Shown: positions 11,647-24,933, counted from the first letter of the stretch. The stretch is 64,000 nt of DNA from Annona cherimola (GCA_030490835.1 CM059975.1:53187174-53251173); one strand, 5' to 3'. Notes: generated by a model from the sequence alone, not told the origin. Numbers and translations are program-made.

Positions 11647-14303
11647 TAATGACAGTAATCAAGACGTAGACCTTTACTCATGGGTTGGGCCTCAATACAT
11701 ACAAATAATTGGTTAGTATTTTAAATTAAAAATAAAAAATTATTTTAACTGTAGTTCAAAATTTTGATAATTGAATTTTTATTTAATAACTATTTTGTAA
11801 AATTAATGGATTAGAAAGTTAATCTAAGATAATTTTAATGACAATAATCAAGATCGTAAACTTGTACCCATGAGTTGGGCCTCAATACGTCGATTTGATG
11901 GTTCGTATTTTAACTTTAAAATAAAAAATTATTTCAACGGTAGTTCAAAATTTTAATAATTAAATTTTATTTAATAATTATTTTGTTAAATTAATAGATA
12001 AAATGAGTTAATCTAAGATAATTTTTTAATGACAGTAATCAACATCGTAGAACTGTACTCAAGGGTTGGGCCTCAATGCATACAATTAATTTGTTAGTAT
12101 TTTAAATTAAAAATAAAATTATTTGCACTGTAGTTCAGAATTTTGATAATTAAATTTTTATTTAATAACTATTTTGTAAAATTAATGGATTAAAAAGTTA
12201 ACCTAAGATAATTTTAATGACACTAATCAAGATCGTAAATTTGTACCCAAGAGTTGGGCCTCAATACGTCGATTTGATGGTTCGTAATTTAAATTTAAAA
12301 TACAAAATTATTTCAACGGTAGTTCAAAATATTAATAATTGAATTTTATTTAATAATTATTTTGTTAAATTAATAGATTAAATCAGTTAATCTAAGATAA
12401 TTTTTTAATGACAGTAATCAACATCGTAGAACTGTACTCAAGGGTTGGGCCTCAATACATACAAATAATTTGTTAGAATTTTAAATTAAAATTGAAATTA
12501 TTTGAACTGTGGTTCAGAATTTTGATAATTAAATTTTTATTTAATAACTATTTTGTAAAATTAATGGATTCAAAAGTTAATCTAAGATAATTTTAATGAC
12601 ACTAATCAAGATCGTAAACTTGTACACTTGAGTTGGGCCTCAATACGTCGATTTGATGGTTCGTATTTTAACTTTAAAATAAAAAATTATTTCAACGGTA
12701 GTTCAAAATTTAAATAATTGAATTTTATTTAATAATTATTTTTTTAAATTATTACATTAAATTAGTTAATCTAAGATAATTTTTTAATGACAGTAATCAA
12801 GATCGTAGACCTTTACTCATGGGTTGGGCCTCAATACATACAAATAATTGGTTAGTATTTCAAATTAAAGATAAAAAATTATTTTAACTGTTGTTCACAA
12901 CTTTGAAAATTGACTTTTTTTTTAATAACTATTTTGTAAAATTAATGGATTAAAAAGTTAATCTAAGATAATTTTAATGACACTAATCAAGATCGTAAAT
13001 TTGTACCCAAGAGTTGGGCCTCAATACGTCGATTTGATGGTTCGTAATTTAAATTTAAAATACAAAATTATTTCAACGGTAGTTCAAAATATTAATAATT
13101 GAATTTTATTTAATAATTATTTTGTTAAATTAATAGATTAAATCAGTTAATCTAAGATAATTTTTTAATGACAGTAATCAACATCGTAGAACTGTACTCA
13201 AGGGTTGGGCCTCAATACATACAAATAATTTGTTAGAATTTTAAATTAAAATTGAAATTATTTGAACTGTGGTTCAGAATTTTGATAATTAAATTTTTAT
13301 TTAATAACTATTTTGTAAAATTAATGGATTCAAAAGTTAATCTAAGATAATTTTAATGACACTAATCAAGATCGTAAACTTGTACCCTTGAGTTGGGCCT
13401 CAATACGTCGATTTGATGGTTCGTATTTTAACTTTAAAATAAAAAATTATTTCAACGGTAGTTCAAAATTTAAATAATTGAATTTTATTTAATAATTATT
13501 TTTTAAATTATTACATTAAATTAGTTAATCTAAGATAATTTTTTAATGACAGTAATCAAGATCGTAGACCTTTACTCATGGGTTGGGCCTCAATACATAC
13601 AAATAATTGGTTAGTATTTCAAATTAAAGATAAAAAATTATTTTAACTGTTGTTCACAACTTTCAAAATTGACTTTTTTTTTAATAACTATTTTGTAAAA
13701 TTAATGGATTAAAAAGCTAATCTAAGATAATTTTAATGACACTAATCAAGATCGTAAATTTGTACCCAAGAGTTGGGCCTCAATACGTCGATTTGATGGT
13801 TCGTAATTTAAATTTAAAATACAAAATTATTTCAACGGTAGTTCAAAATATTAATAATTGAATTTTATTTAATAATTATTTTGTTAAATTAATAGATTAA
13901 ATCAGTTAATCTAAGATAATTTTTTAATGACAGTAATCAACATCGTAGAACTGTACTCAAGGGTTGGGCCTCAATACATACAAATAATTTGTTAGTATTT
14001 TAAATTAAAAATAAAATTATTTGAACTGTAGTTCAGAATTTTGATAATTCAATTTTTATTTAATAACTATTTTGTAAAATTAATGGATTGAAAAGTTAAT
14101 CTAAGATAATTTTAATGAGACTAATCAAGATCGTAAACTTGTACCCATGAGTTGGGCCTCAATATGTCGATTTGATGGTTCGTATTTTAACTTTAAAATA
14201 AAAAATTATTTCAACGGTAGTTCAAAATTTAAATAATTGAATTTTATTTAATAATTATTTTGTTAAATTATTAAATTAAATTAGTTAATCTAAGATAATT
14301 TTT
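11647..14303. repeat. Family-1 14-mer HOR copy with a different composition, 2657 bp
   Basis: The order is A1 B1 A2 B2 A3 B3 (acacttgag), then A6 (cacaactttg) B2 A3 B3 (2-bp shorter, attttttaaattattac), then A6 (cacaactttc) B2, then directly A5 B5 (gagact, atatgtcg). Length equals the 14-mer at 6708, but the monomers differ: a second A6-B2 is present and A3-B3-A4-B4 is missing at its right end. That is what an out-of-register exchange within an 18-mer would leave. Confidence 0.86.
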
Positions 14304-17300
14304 TAATGACAGTAATCAAGACGTAGACCTTTACTCATGGGTTGGGCCTCAATACATACAAATAATTGGTTAGTATTTTAAATTAAAAATAAAAAATTAT
14401 TTTAACTGTAGTTCAAAATTTTGATAATTGAATTTTTATTTAATAACTATTTTGTAAAATTAATGGATTAGAAAGTTAATCTAAGATAATTTTAATGACA
14501 ATAATCAAGATCGTAAACTTGTACCCATGAGTTGGGCCTCAATACGTCGATTTGATGGTTCGTATTTTAACTTTAAAATAAAAAATTATTTCAACGGTAG
14601 TTCAAAATTTTAATAATTAAATTTTATTTAATAATTATTTTGTTAAATTAATAGATAAAATGAGTTAATCTAAGATAATTTTTTAATGACAGTAATCAAC
14701 ATCGTAGAACTGTACTCAAGGGTTGGGCCTCAATGCATACAATTAATTTGTTAGTATTTTAAATTAAAAATAAAATTATTTGCACTGTAGTTCAGAATTT
14801 TGATAATTAAATTTTTATTTAATAACTATTTTGTAAAATTAATGGATTAAAAAGTTAACCTAAGATAATTTTAATGACACTAATCAAGATCGTAAATTTG
14901 TACCCAAGAGTTGGGCCTCAATACGTCGATTTGATGGTTCGTAATTTAAATTTAAAATACAAAATTATTTCAACGGTAGTTCAAAATATTAATAATTGAA
15001 TTTTATTTAATAATTATTTTGTTAAATTAATAGATTAAATCAGTTAATCTAAGATAATTTTTTAATGACAGTAATCAACATCGTAGAACTGTACTCAAGG
15101 GTTGGGCCTCAATACATACAAATAATTTGTTAGAATTTTAAATTAAAATTGAAATTATTTGAACTGTGGTTCAGAATTTTGATAATTAAATTTTTATTTA
15201 ATAACTATTTTGTAAAATTAATGGATTCAAAAGTTAATCTAAGATAATTTTAATGACACTAATCAAGATCGTAAACTTGTACACTTGAGTTGGGCCTCAA
15301 TACGTCGATTTGATGGTTCGTATTTTAACTTTAAAATAAAAAATTATTTCAACGGTAGTTCAAAATTTAAATAATTGAATTTTATTTAATAATTATTTTT
15401 TTAAATTATTACATTAAATTAGTTAATCTAAGATAATTTTTTAATGACAGTAATCAAGATCGTAGACCTTTACTCATGGGTTGGGCCTCAATACATACAA
15501 ATAATTGGTTAGTATTTCAAATTAAAGATAAAAAATTATTTTAACTGTTGTTCACAACTTTGAAAATTGACTTTTTTTTTAATAACTATTTTGTAAAATT
15601 AATGGATTAAAAAGTTAATCTAAGATAATTTTAATGACACTAATCAAGATCGTAAATTTGTACCCAAGAGTTGGGCCTCAATACGTCGATTTGATGGTTC
15701 GTAATTTAAATTTAAAATACAAAATTATTTCAACGGTAGTTCAAAATATTAATAATTGAATTTTATTTAATAATTATTTTGTTAAATTAATAGATTAAAT
15801 CAGTTAATCTAAGATAATTTTTTAATGACAGTAATCAACATCGTAGAACTGTACTCAAGGGTTGGGCCTCAATACATACAAATAATTTGTTAGAATTTTA
15901 AATTAAAATTGAAATTATTTGAACTGTGGTTCAGAATTTTGATAATTAAATTTTTATTTAATAACTATTTTGTAAAATTAATGGATTCAAAAGTTAATCT
16001 AAGATAATTTTAATGACACTAATCAAGATCGTAAACTTGTACCCTTGAGTTGGGCCTCAATACGTCGATTTGATGGTTCGTATTTTAACTTTAAAATAAA
16101 AAATTATTTCAACGGTAGTTCAAAATTTAAATAATTGAATTTTATTTAATAATTATTTTTTAAATTATTACATTAAATTAGTTAATCTAAGATAATTTTT
16201 TAATGACAGTAATCAAGATCGTAGACCTTTACTCATGGGTTGGGCCTCAATACATACAAATAATTGGTTAGTATTTCAAATTAAAGATAAAAAATTATTT
16301 TAACTGTTGTTCACAACTTTCAAAATTGACTTTTTTTTTAATAACTATTTTGTAAAATTAATGGATTAAAAAGTTAATCTAAGATAATTTTAATGACACT
16401 AATCAAGATCGTAAATTTGTACCCAAGAGTTGGGCCTCAATACGTCGATTTGATGGTTCGTAATTTAAATTTAAAATACAAAATTATTTCAACGGTAGTT
16501 CAAAATATTAATAATTGAATTTTATTTAATAATTATTTTGTTAAATTAATAGATTAAATCAGTTAATCTAAGATAATTTTTTAATGACAGTAATCAACAT
16601 CGTAGAACTGTACTCAAGGGTTGGGCCTCAATACATACAAATAATTTGTTAGAATTTTAAATTAAAATTGAAATTATTTGAACTGTGGTTCAGAATTTTG
16701 ATAATTAAATTTTTATTTAATAACTATTTTGTAAAATTAATGGATTCAAAAGTTAATCTAAGATAATTTTAATGACACTAATCAAGATCGTAAACTTGTA
16801 CCCTTGAGTTGGGCCTCAATACGTCGATTTGATGGTTCGTATTTTAACTTTAAAATAAAAAATTATTTCAACGGTAGTTCAAAATTTAAATAATTGAATT
16901 TTATTTAATAATTATTTTTTTTAATTATTAAATTAAATTAGTTAATCTAAGATAATTGTTTAATGACAGTAATCAAGATCGTAGACCTTTACTCATGGGT
17001 TGGGCCTCAATACATACAAATAATTTGTTAGTATTTTCAATTAAAAATAAAAAATTATTTTAACTATTGTTCAAAATTTTGAAAATTCAATTTTTATTTA
17101 ATAACTATTTTGTAAAATTAATGGATTAAAAAGCTAATCTAAGATAATTTTAATGACACTAATCAAGATCGTAAACTTGTACCCATGAGTTGGGCCACAA
17201 TACGTCGATTTGATGGTTCGTATTTTAACTTTAAAATAAAAAATTATTTCAACGGTAGTTCAAAATATTAATAATTGAATTTTATTTAATAATTATTTTG

Positions 17301-17720
17301 TTAAATTAATAGATTAAATCAGTTAATCTAAGATAATTTTTTAATGACAGTAATCAACATCGTAGAACTGTACTCAAGGGTTGGGCCTCAATACATACAA
17401 ATAATTTGTTAGTATTTTAAATTAAAAATAAAATTATTTGAACTGTAGTTCAGAATTTTGATAATTCAATTTTTATTTAATAACTATTTTGTAAAATTAA
17501 TGGATTGAAAAGTTAATCTAAGATAATTTTAATGAGACTAATCAAGATCGTAAACTTGTACCCATGAGTTGGGCCTCAATATGTCGATTTGATGGTTCGT
17601 ATTTTAACTTTAAAATAAAAAATTATTTCAACGGTAGTTCAAAATTTAAATAATTGAATTTTATTTAATAATTATTTTGTTAAATTATTAAATTAAATTA
17701 GTTAATCTAAGATAATTTTT
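14304..17720. repeat. Family-1 18-mer HOR copy, 3417 bp
   Basis: The order is the 10-mer core with two extra modules: A1 B1 A2 B2 A3 B3 (acacttgag), then A6 (cacaactttg) B2 A3 B3, then A6 (cacaactttc) B2 A3 B3, then A4 B4 A5 B5. The length equals 1898 plus twice about 759.5. The first 2.2 kb match 11647 onward at an offset of 2657. Confidence 0.88.
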
Positions 17721-19618
17721 TAATGACAGTAATCAAGACGTAGACCTTTACTCATGGGTTGGGCCTCAATACATACAAATAATTGGTTAGTATTTTAAAT
17801 TAAAAATAAAAAATTATTTTAACTGTAGTTCAAAATTTTGATAATTGAATTTTTATTTAATAACTATTTTGTAAAATTAATGGATTAGAAAGTTAATCTA
17901 AGATAATTTTAATGACAATAATCAAGATCGTAAACTTGTACCCATGAGTTGGGCCTCAATACGTCGATTTGATGGTTCGTATTTTAACTTTAAAATAAAA
18001 AATTATTTCAACGGTAGTTCAAAATTTTAATAATTAAATTTTATTTAATAATTATTTTGTCAAATTAATAGATAAAATGAGTTAATCTAAGATAATTTTT
18101 TAATGACAGTAATCAACATCGTAGAACTGTACTCAAGGGTTGGGCCTCAATGCATACAATTAATTTGTTAGTATTTTAAATTAAAAATAAAATTATTTGC
18201 ACTGTAGTTCAGAATTTTGATAATTAAATTTTTATTTAATAACTATTTTGTAAAATTAATGGATTAAAAAGTTAACCTAAGATAATTTTAATGACACTAA
18301 TCAAGATCGTAAATTTGTACCCAAGAGTTGGGCCTCAATACGTCGATTTGATGGTTCGTAATTTAAATTTAAAATACAAAATTATTTCAACGGTAGTTCA
18401 AAATATTAATAATTGAATTTTATTTAATAATTATTTTGTTAAATTAATAGATTAAATCAGTTAATCTAAGATAATTTTTTAATGACTGTAATCAACATCG
18501 TAGAACTGTACTCAAGGGTTGGGCCTCAATACATACAAATAATTTGTTAGAATTTTAAATTAAAATTGAAATTATTTGAACTGTGGTTCAGAATTTTGAT
18601 AATTAAATTTTTATTTAATAACTATTTTGTAAAATTAATGGATTCAAAAGTTAATCTAAGATAATTTTAATGACACTAATCAAGATCGTAAACTTGTACC
18701 CTTGAGTTGGGCCTCAATACGTCGATTTGATGGTTCGTATTTTAACTTTAAAATAAAAAATTATTTCAACGGTAGTTCAAAATTTAAATAATTGAATTTT
18801 ATTTAATAATTATTTTTTTTAATTATTAAATTAAATTAGTTAATCTAAGATAATTGTTTAATGACCGTAATCAAGATCGTAGACCTTTACTCATGGGTTG
18901 GGCCTCAATACATACAAATAATTTGTTAGTATTTTCAATTAAAAATAAAAAATTATTTTAACTATTGTTCAAAATTTTGAAAATTCAATTTTTATTTAAT
19001 AACTATTTTGTAAAATTAATGGATTAAAAAGCTAATCTAAGATAATTTTAATGACACTAATCAAGATCGTAAACTTGTACCCATGAGTTGGGCCACAATA
19101 CGTCGATTTGATGGTTCGTATTTTAACTTTAAAATAAAAAATTATTTCAACGGTAGTTCAAAATATTAATAATTGAATTTTATTTAATAATTATTTTGTT
19201 AAATTAATAGATTAAATCAGTTAATCTAAGATAATTTTTTAATGACAGTAATCAACATCGTAGAACTGTACTCAAGGGTTGGGCCTCAATACATACAAAT
19301 AATTTGTTAGTATTTTAAATTAAAAATAAAATTATTTGAACTGTAGTTCAGAATTTTGATAATTCAATTTTTATTTAATAACTATTTTGTAAAATTAATG
19401 GATTGAAAAGTTAATCTAAGATAATTTTAATGAGACTAATCAAGATCGTAAACTTGTACCCATGAGTTGGGCCTCAATATGTCGATTTGATGGTTCGTAT
19501 TTTAACTTTAAAATAAAAAATTATTTCAACGGTAGTTCAAAATTTAAATAATTGAATTTTATTTAATAATTATTTTGTTAAATTATTAAATTAAATTAGT
19601 TAATCTAAGATAATTTTT
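17721..19618. repeat. Family-1 10-mer HOR, copy 1 (1898 bp)
   Basis: This is the first unit of the homogenised run, in the order A1 B1 A2 B2 A3 B3 A4 B4 A5 B5 with no A6 module. It shares ttttgtcaaatt in B1 (near 18058) with copy 2 only, and a run of eight t in B3 (near 18812) with the B3 of the preceding 18-mer (near 16914). It also has atgaccgtaatc in A4 (near 18862), a private change. These marks order the amplification of neighbouring copies. Confidence 0.92.
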
Positions 19619-21516
19619 TAATGACAGTAATCAAGACGTAGACCTTTACTCATGGGTTGGGCCTCAATACATACAAATAATTGGTTAGTATTTTAAATTA
19701 AAAATAAAAAATTATTTTAACTGTAGTTCAAAATTTTGATAATTGAATTTTTATTTAATAACTATTTTGTAAAATTAATGGATTAGAAAGTTAATCTAAG
19801 ATAATTTTAATGACAATAATCAAGATCGTAAACTTGTACCCATGAGTTGGGCCTCAATACGTCGATTTGATGGTTCGTATTTTAACTTTAAAATAAAAAA
19901 TTATTTCAACGGTAGTTCAAAATTTTAATAATTAAATTTTATTTAATAATTATTTTGTCAAATTAATAGATAAAATGAGTTAATCTAAGATAATTTTTTA
20001 ATGACAGTAATCAACATCGTAGAACTGTACTCAAGGGTTGGGCCTCAATGCATACAATTAATTTGTTAGTATTTTAAATTAAAAATAAAATTATTTGCAC
20101 TGTAGTTCAGAATTTTGATAATTAAATTTTTATTTAATAACTATTTTGTAAAATTAATGGATTAAAAAGTTAACCTAAGATAATTTTAATGACACTAATC
20201 AAGATCGTAAATTTGTACCCAAGAGTTGGGCCTCAATACGTCGATTTGATGGTTCGTAATTTAAATTTAAAATACAAAATTATTTCAACGGTAGTTCAAA
20301 ATATTAATAATTGAATTTTATTTAATAATTATTTTGTTAAATTAATAGATTAAATCAGTTAATCTAAGATAATTTTTTAATGACTGTAATCAACATCGTA
20401 GAACTGTACTCAAGGGTTGGGCCTCAATACATACAAATAATTTGTTAGAATTTTAAATTAAAATTGAAATTATTTGAACTGTGGTTCAGAATTTTGATAA
20501 TTAAATTTTTATTTAATAACTATTTTGTAAAATTAATGGATTCAAAAGTTAATCTAAGATAATTTTAATGACACTAATCAAGATCGTAAACTTGTACCCA
20601 AGAGTTGGGCCTCAATACGTCGATTTGATGGTTCGTAATTTAAATTTAAAATACAAAATTATTTCAACGGTAGTTCAAAATATTAATAATTGAATTTTAT
20701 TTAATAATTATTTTGTTAAATTAATAGATTAAATCAGTTAATCTAAGATAATTTTTTAATGACTGTAATCAACATCGTAGAACTGTACTCAAGGGTTGGG
20801 CCTCAATACATACAAATAATTTGTTAGTATTTTCAATTAAAAATAAAAAATTATTTTAACTATTGTTCAAAATTTTGAAAATTCAATTTTTATTTAATAA
20901 CTATTTTGTAAAATTAATGGATTAAAAATCTAATCTAAGATAATTTTAATGACACTAATCAAGATCGTAAACTTGTACCCATGAGTTGGGCCACAATACG
21001 TCGATTTGATGGTTCGTATTTTAACTTTAAAATAAAAAATTATTTCAACGGTAGTTCAAAATATTAATAATTGAATTTTATTTAATAATTATTTTGTTAA
21101 ATTAATAGATTAAATCAGTTAATCTAAGATAATTTTTTAATGACAGTAATCAACATCGTAGAACTGTACTCAAGGGTTGGGCCTCAATACATACAAATAA
21201 TTTGTTAGTATTTTAAATTAAAAATAAAATTATTTGAACTGTAGTTCAGAATTTTGATAATTCAATTTTTATTTAATAACTATTTTGTAAAATTAATGGA
21301 TTGAAAAGTTAATCTAAGATAATTTTAATGAGACTAATCAAGATCGTAAACTTGTACCCATGAGTTGGGCCTCAATATGTCGATTTGATGGTTCGTATTT
21401 TAACTTTAAAATAAAAAATTATTTCAACGGTAGTTCAAAATTTAAATAATTGAATTTTATTTAATAATTATTTTGTTAAATTATTAAATTAAATTAGTTA
21501 ATCTAACATAATTTTT
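19619..21516. repeat. Family-1 10-mer HOR, copy 2 (1898 bp), with a replaced tract
   Basis: Monomer order and length match the other copies, but about 200 bp covering most of B3 and the start of A4 have been replaced by the B2-A3 equivalent (listed separately at 20593-20827). Private changes include aaaaatctaatc in A4 near 20924. Confidence 0.92.
20593..20827. repeat. Gene-conversion-like tract: B2/A3 sequence copied over B3/A4
   Basis: B3 starts at 20566 with the normal cttgtaccc but continues as B2 (aagag, gttcgtaatttaaattt, atacaaaatt, tagattaaatcag). The next monomer starts as A3 (gactgtaatcaacatcgtag, caaggg) and returns to A4 at gtattttcaatt (20828). The tract is at least 20600-20792 and at most 20593-20827. 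The donor lies one dimer (379 bp) upstream in the same copy. The HOR length is unchanged at 1898 bp, so a non-reciprocal copy is a better fit than a crossover. Confidence 0.8.
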
Positions 21517-23414
21517 TAATGACAGTAATCAAGACGTAGACCTTTACTCATGGGTTGGGCCTCAATACATACAAATAATTGGTTAGTATTTTAAATTAAA
21601 AATAAAAAATTATTTTAACTGTAGTTCAAAATTTTGATAATTGAATTTTTATTTAATAACTATTTTGTAAAATTAACGGATTAGAAAGTTAATCTAAGAT
21701 AATTTTAATGACAATAATCAAGATCGTAAACTTGTACCCATGAGTTGGGCCTCAATACGTCGATTTGATGGTTCGTATTTTAACTTTAAAATAAAAAATT
21801 ATTTCAACGGTAGTTCAAAATTTTAATAATTAAATTTTATTTAATAATTATTTTGTTAAATTAATAGATAAAATGAGTTAATCTAAGATAATTTTTTAAT
21901 GACAGTAATCAACATCGTAGAACTGTACTCAAGGGTTGGGCCTCAATGCATACAATTAATTTGTTAGTATTTTAAATTAAAAATAAAATTATTTGCACTG
22001 TAGTTCAGAATTTTGATAATTAAATTTTTATTTAATAACTATTTTGTAAAATTAATGGATTAAAAAGTTAACCTAAGATAATTTTAATGACACTAATCAA
22101 GATCGTAAATTTGTACCCAAGAGTTGGGCCTCAATACGTCGATTTGATGGTTCGTAATTTAAATTTAAAATACAAAATTATTTCAACGGTAGTTCAAAAT
22201 ATTAATAATTGAATTTTATTTAATAATTATTTTGTTAAATTAATTGATTAAATCAGTTAATCTAAGATAATTTTTTAATGACTGTAATCAACATCGTAGA
22301 ACTGTACTCAAGGGTTGGGCCTCAATACATACAAATAATTTGTTAGAATTTTAAATTAAAATTGAAATTATTTGAACTGTGGTTCAGAATTTTGATAATT
22401 AAATTTTTATTTAATAACTATTTTGTAAAATTAATGGATTCAAAAGTTAATCTAAGATAATTTTAATGACACTAATCAAGATCGTAAACTTGTACCCTTG
22501 AGTTGGGCCTCAATACGTCGATTTGATGGTTCGTATTTTAACTTTAAAATAAAAAATTATTTCAACGGTAGTTCAAAATTTAAATAATTGAATTTTATTT
22601 AATAATTATTTTTTTAAATTATTAAATTAAATTAGTTAATCTAAGATAATTGTTTAATGACAGTAATCAAGATCGTAGACCTTTACTCATGGGTTGGGCC
22701 TCAATACATACAAATAATTTGTTAGTATTTTCAATTAAAAATAAAAAATTATTTTAACTATTGTTCAAAATTTTGAAAATTCAATTTTTATTTAATAACT
22801 ATTTTGTAAAATTAATGGATTAAAAAGCTAATCTAAGATAATTTTAATGACACTAATCAAGATCGTAAACTTGTACCCATGAGTTGGGCCACAATACGTC
22901 GATTTGATGGTTCGTATTTTAACTTTAAAATAAAAAATTATTTCAACGGTAGTTCAAAATATTAATAATTGAATTTTATTTAATAATTATTTTGTTAAAT
23001 TAATAGATTAAATCAGTTAATCTAAGATAATTTTTTAATGACAGTAATCAACATCGTAGAACTGTACTCAAGGGTTGGGCCTCAATACATACAAATAATT
23101 TGTTAGTATTTTAAATTAAAAATAAAATTATTTGAACTGTAGTTCAGAATTTTGATAATTCAATTTTTATTTAATAACTATTTTGTAAAATTAATGGATT
23201 GAAAAGTTAATCTAAGATAATTTTAATGAGACTAATCAAGATCGTAAACTTGTACCCATGAGTTGGGCCTCAATATGTCGATTTGATGGTTCGTATTTTA
23301 ACTTTAAAATAAAAAATTATTTCAACGGTAGTTCAAAATTTAAATAATTGAATTTTATTTAATAATTATTTTGTTAAATTATTAAATTAAATTAGTTAAT
23401 CTAAGATAATTTTT
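21517..23414. repeat. Family-1 10-mer HOR, copy 3 (1898 bp)
   Basis: Full unit in standard order. Private substitutions seen are taacgg in A1 (near 21676) and ttaattgatt in B2 (near 22241). The tctaacataa at about 21503 falls just before it, in the last bases of copy 2's B5. Confidence 0.93.
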
Positions 23415-23916
23415 TAATGACAGTAATCAAGACGTAGACCTTTACTCATGGGTTGGGCCTCAATACATACAAATAATTGGTTAGTATTTTAAATTAAAAA
23501 TAAAAAATTATTTTAACTGTAGTTCAAAATTTTGATAATTGAATTTTTATTTAATAACTATTTTGTAAAATTAATGGATTAGAAAGTTAATCTAAGATAA
23601 TTTTAATGACAATAATCAAGATCGTAAACTTGTACCCATGAGTTGGGCCTCAATACGTCGATTTGATGGTTCGTATTTTAACTTTAAAATAAAAAATTAT
23701 TTCAACGGTAGTTCAAAATTTTAATAATTAAATTTTATTTAATAATTATTTTGTTAAATTAATAGATAAAATGAGTTAATCTAAGATAATTTTTTAATGA
23801 CAGTAATCAACATCGTAGAACTGTACTCAAGGGTTGGGCCTCAATGCATACAATTAATTTGTTAGTATTTTAAATTAAAAATAAAATTATTTGCACTGTA
23901 GTTCAGAATTTTGATA

Positions 23917-23934
23917 ATTAAATTTTTATTTAAT
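23917..23934. other. Short AT dyad in the A tail (example in an A2 monomer)
   Basis: The word attaaatttttatttaat is a perfect inverted repeat: 7-bp arms attaaat and atttaat around tttt. Many A copies have g for the fourth base (attgaat), which breaks one pair. Some B monomers carry the related attaaattttatttaat with a 3-base loop. Arms are all A/T, so some dyads are expected by chance in sequence of this composition. Confidence 0.4.
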
Positions 23935-24552
23935 AACTATTTTGTAAAATTAATGGATTAAAAAGTTAACCTAAGATAATTTTAATGACACTAATCAAGA
24001 TCGTAAATTTGTACCCAAGAGTTGGGCCTCAATACGTCGATTTGATGGTTCGTAATTTAAATTTAAAATACAAAATTATTTCAACGGTAGTTCAAAATAT
24101 TAATAATTGAATTTTATTTAATAATTATTTTGTTAAATTAATAGATTAAATCAGTTAATCTAAGATAATTTTTTAATGACTGTAATCAACATCGTAGAAC
24201 TGTACTCAAGGGTTGGGCCTCAATACATACAAATAATTTGTTAGAATTTTAAATTAAAATTGAAATTATTTGAACTGTGGTTCAGAATTTTGATAATTAA
24301 ATTTTTATTTAATAACTATTTTGTAAAATTAATGGATTCAAAAGTTAATCTAAGATAATTTTAATGACACTAATCAAGATCGTAAACTTGTACCCTTGAG
24401 TTGGGCCTCAATACGTCGATTTGATGGTTCGTATTTTAACTTTAAAATAAAAAATTATTTCAACGGTAGTTCAAAATTTAAATAATTGAATTTTATTTAA
24501 TAATTATTTTTTTAAATTATTAAATTAAATTAGTTAATCTAAGATAATTGTT

Positions 24553-24742
24553 TAATGACAGTAATCAAGATCGTAGACCTTTACTCATGGGTTGGGCCTC
24601 AATACATACAAATAATTTGTTAGTATTTTCAATTAAAAATAAAAAATTATTTTAACTATTGTTCAAAATTTTGAAAATTCAATTTTTATTTAATAACTAT
24701 TTTGTAAAATTAATGGATTAAAAAGCTAATCTAAGATAATTT
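24553..24742. repeat. Reference A monomer (subtype A4, 190 bp)
   Basis: This copy illustrates the A type. It opens with taatgacagtaatcaagatc, then gtagacctttactcatggg, the GTTGGGCC box and catacaaataatttgttag, and it ends in an AT-rich tail with ttaatctaagataa. A monomers fall into length subtypes. The 190-bp form reads aagatcgtag. The 189-bp form (A1) reads aagacgtag, one base deleted. The 188-bp form reads aacatcgtag with caagggttggg and a 2-bp shorter A-run (aataaaattattt). A 187-bp form has lost one more base in actttttg. Most A monomers carry a single CpG. Identity to B is roughly four fifths by eye, highest in the first 53 bases and the tail. Confidence 0.9.
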
Positions 24743-24933
24743 TAATGACACTAATCAAGATCGTAAACTTGTACCCATGAGTTGGGCCACAATACGTCGA
24801 TTTGATGGTTCGTATTTTAACTTTAAAATAAAAAATTATTTCAACGGTAGTTCAAAATATTAATAATTGAATTTTATTTAATAATTATTTTGTAAAATTA
24901 ATAGATTAAATCAGTTAATCTAAGATAATTTTT
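24743..24933. repeat. Reference B monomer (subtype B4, 191 bp)
   Basis: This copy illustrates the B type. It opens with taatgacactaatcaagatc and gtaaacttgtacccatgag, then the GTTGGGCC box, then the B-specific block acgtcgatttgatggttcg, and an AT-rich tail. B length is nearly invariant at 191 bp across the window, unlike A; the rare exceptions are small indels (182 bp in the 25313 copy, 189 bp in two family-1 copies, 192 bp in the ttttaaaagtt variant). B holds five CpGs (atCGta, aCGtCGa, ttCGta, aaCGgt), while A usually holds one. Subtype marks include gccacaat (B4), cccttgag (B3), atttgtacccaagag (B2), atatgtcg with gagact (B5), and tactcatgag (family 2 and 3). Confidence 0.9.
24781..24788. 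other. GTTGGGCC box, conserved in nearly every A and B monomer
   Basis: The G+C-rich word GTTGGGCC lies at monomer positions 39-46 of both types and is the strongest G+C island in an otherwise roughly 78% AT repeat. It is kept in almost all monomers. Exceptions seen include gttgggactc (about 4034, 31609, 44527, 46808), gttggacc (5226, 10165), gttgtgcc (5608, 10546), gttgagcc (7693), ggtggggcc (several A copies from 39777 on) and gtttggcc (60384, 62669). Conservation across both monomer types could mark a protein-binding or nucleosome-positioning site, or only shared ancestry; the sequence alone cannot separate these. Confidence 0.55.

Noticed and set aside
24777..24863. Open frame ATG AGT TGG GCC ... 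of 28 codons in B4, and similar short frames in nearly every B and A monomer
   Set aside because: It recurs with each monomer, stops in the AT-rich tail, has no recognisable family or ribosome-related context, and changes freely with subtype. It is a by-product of the repeat.
24743..24933. CENP-B box in the B-specific block (ggttcgtattttaac, caacggtag)
   Set aside because: The canonical core needs TTCG, then A, then CGGG at set spacing. Here ttcg is not followed by cggg, and the reverse strand does not match either.
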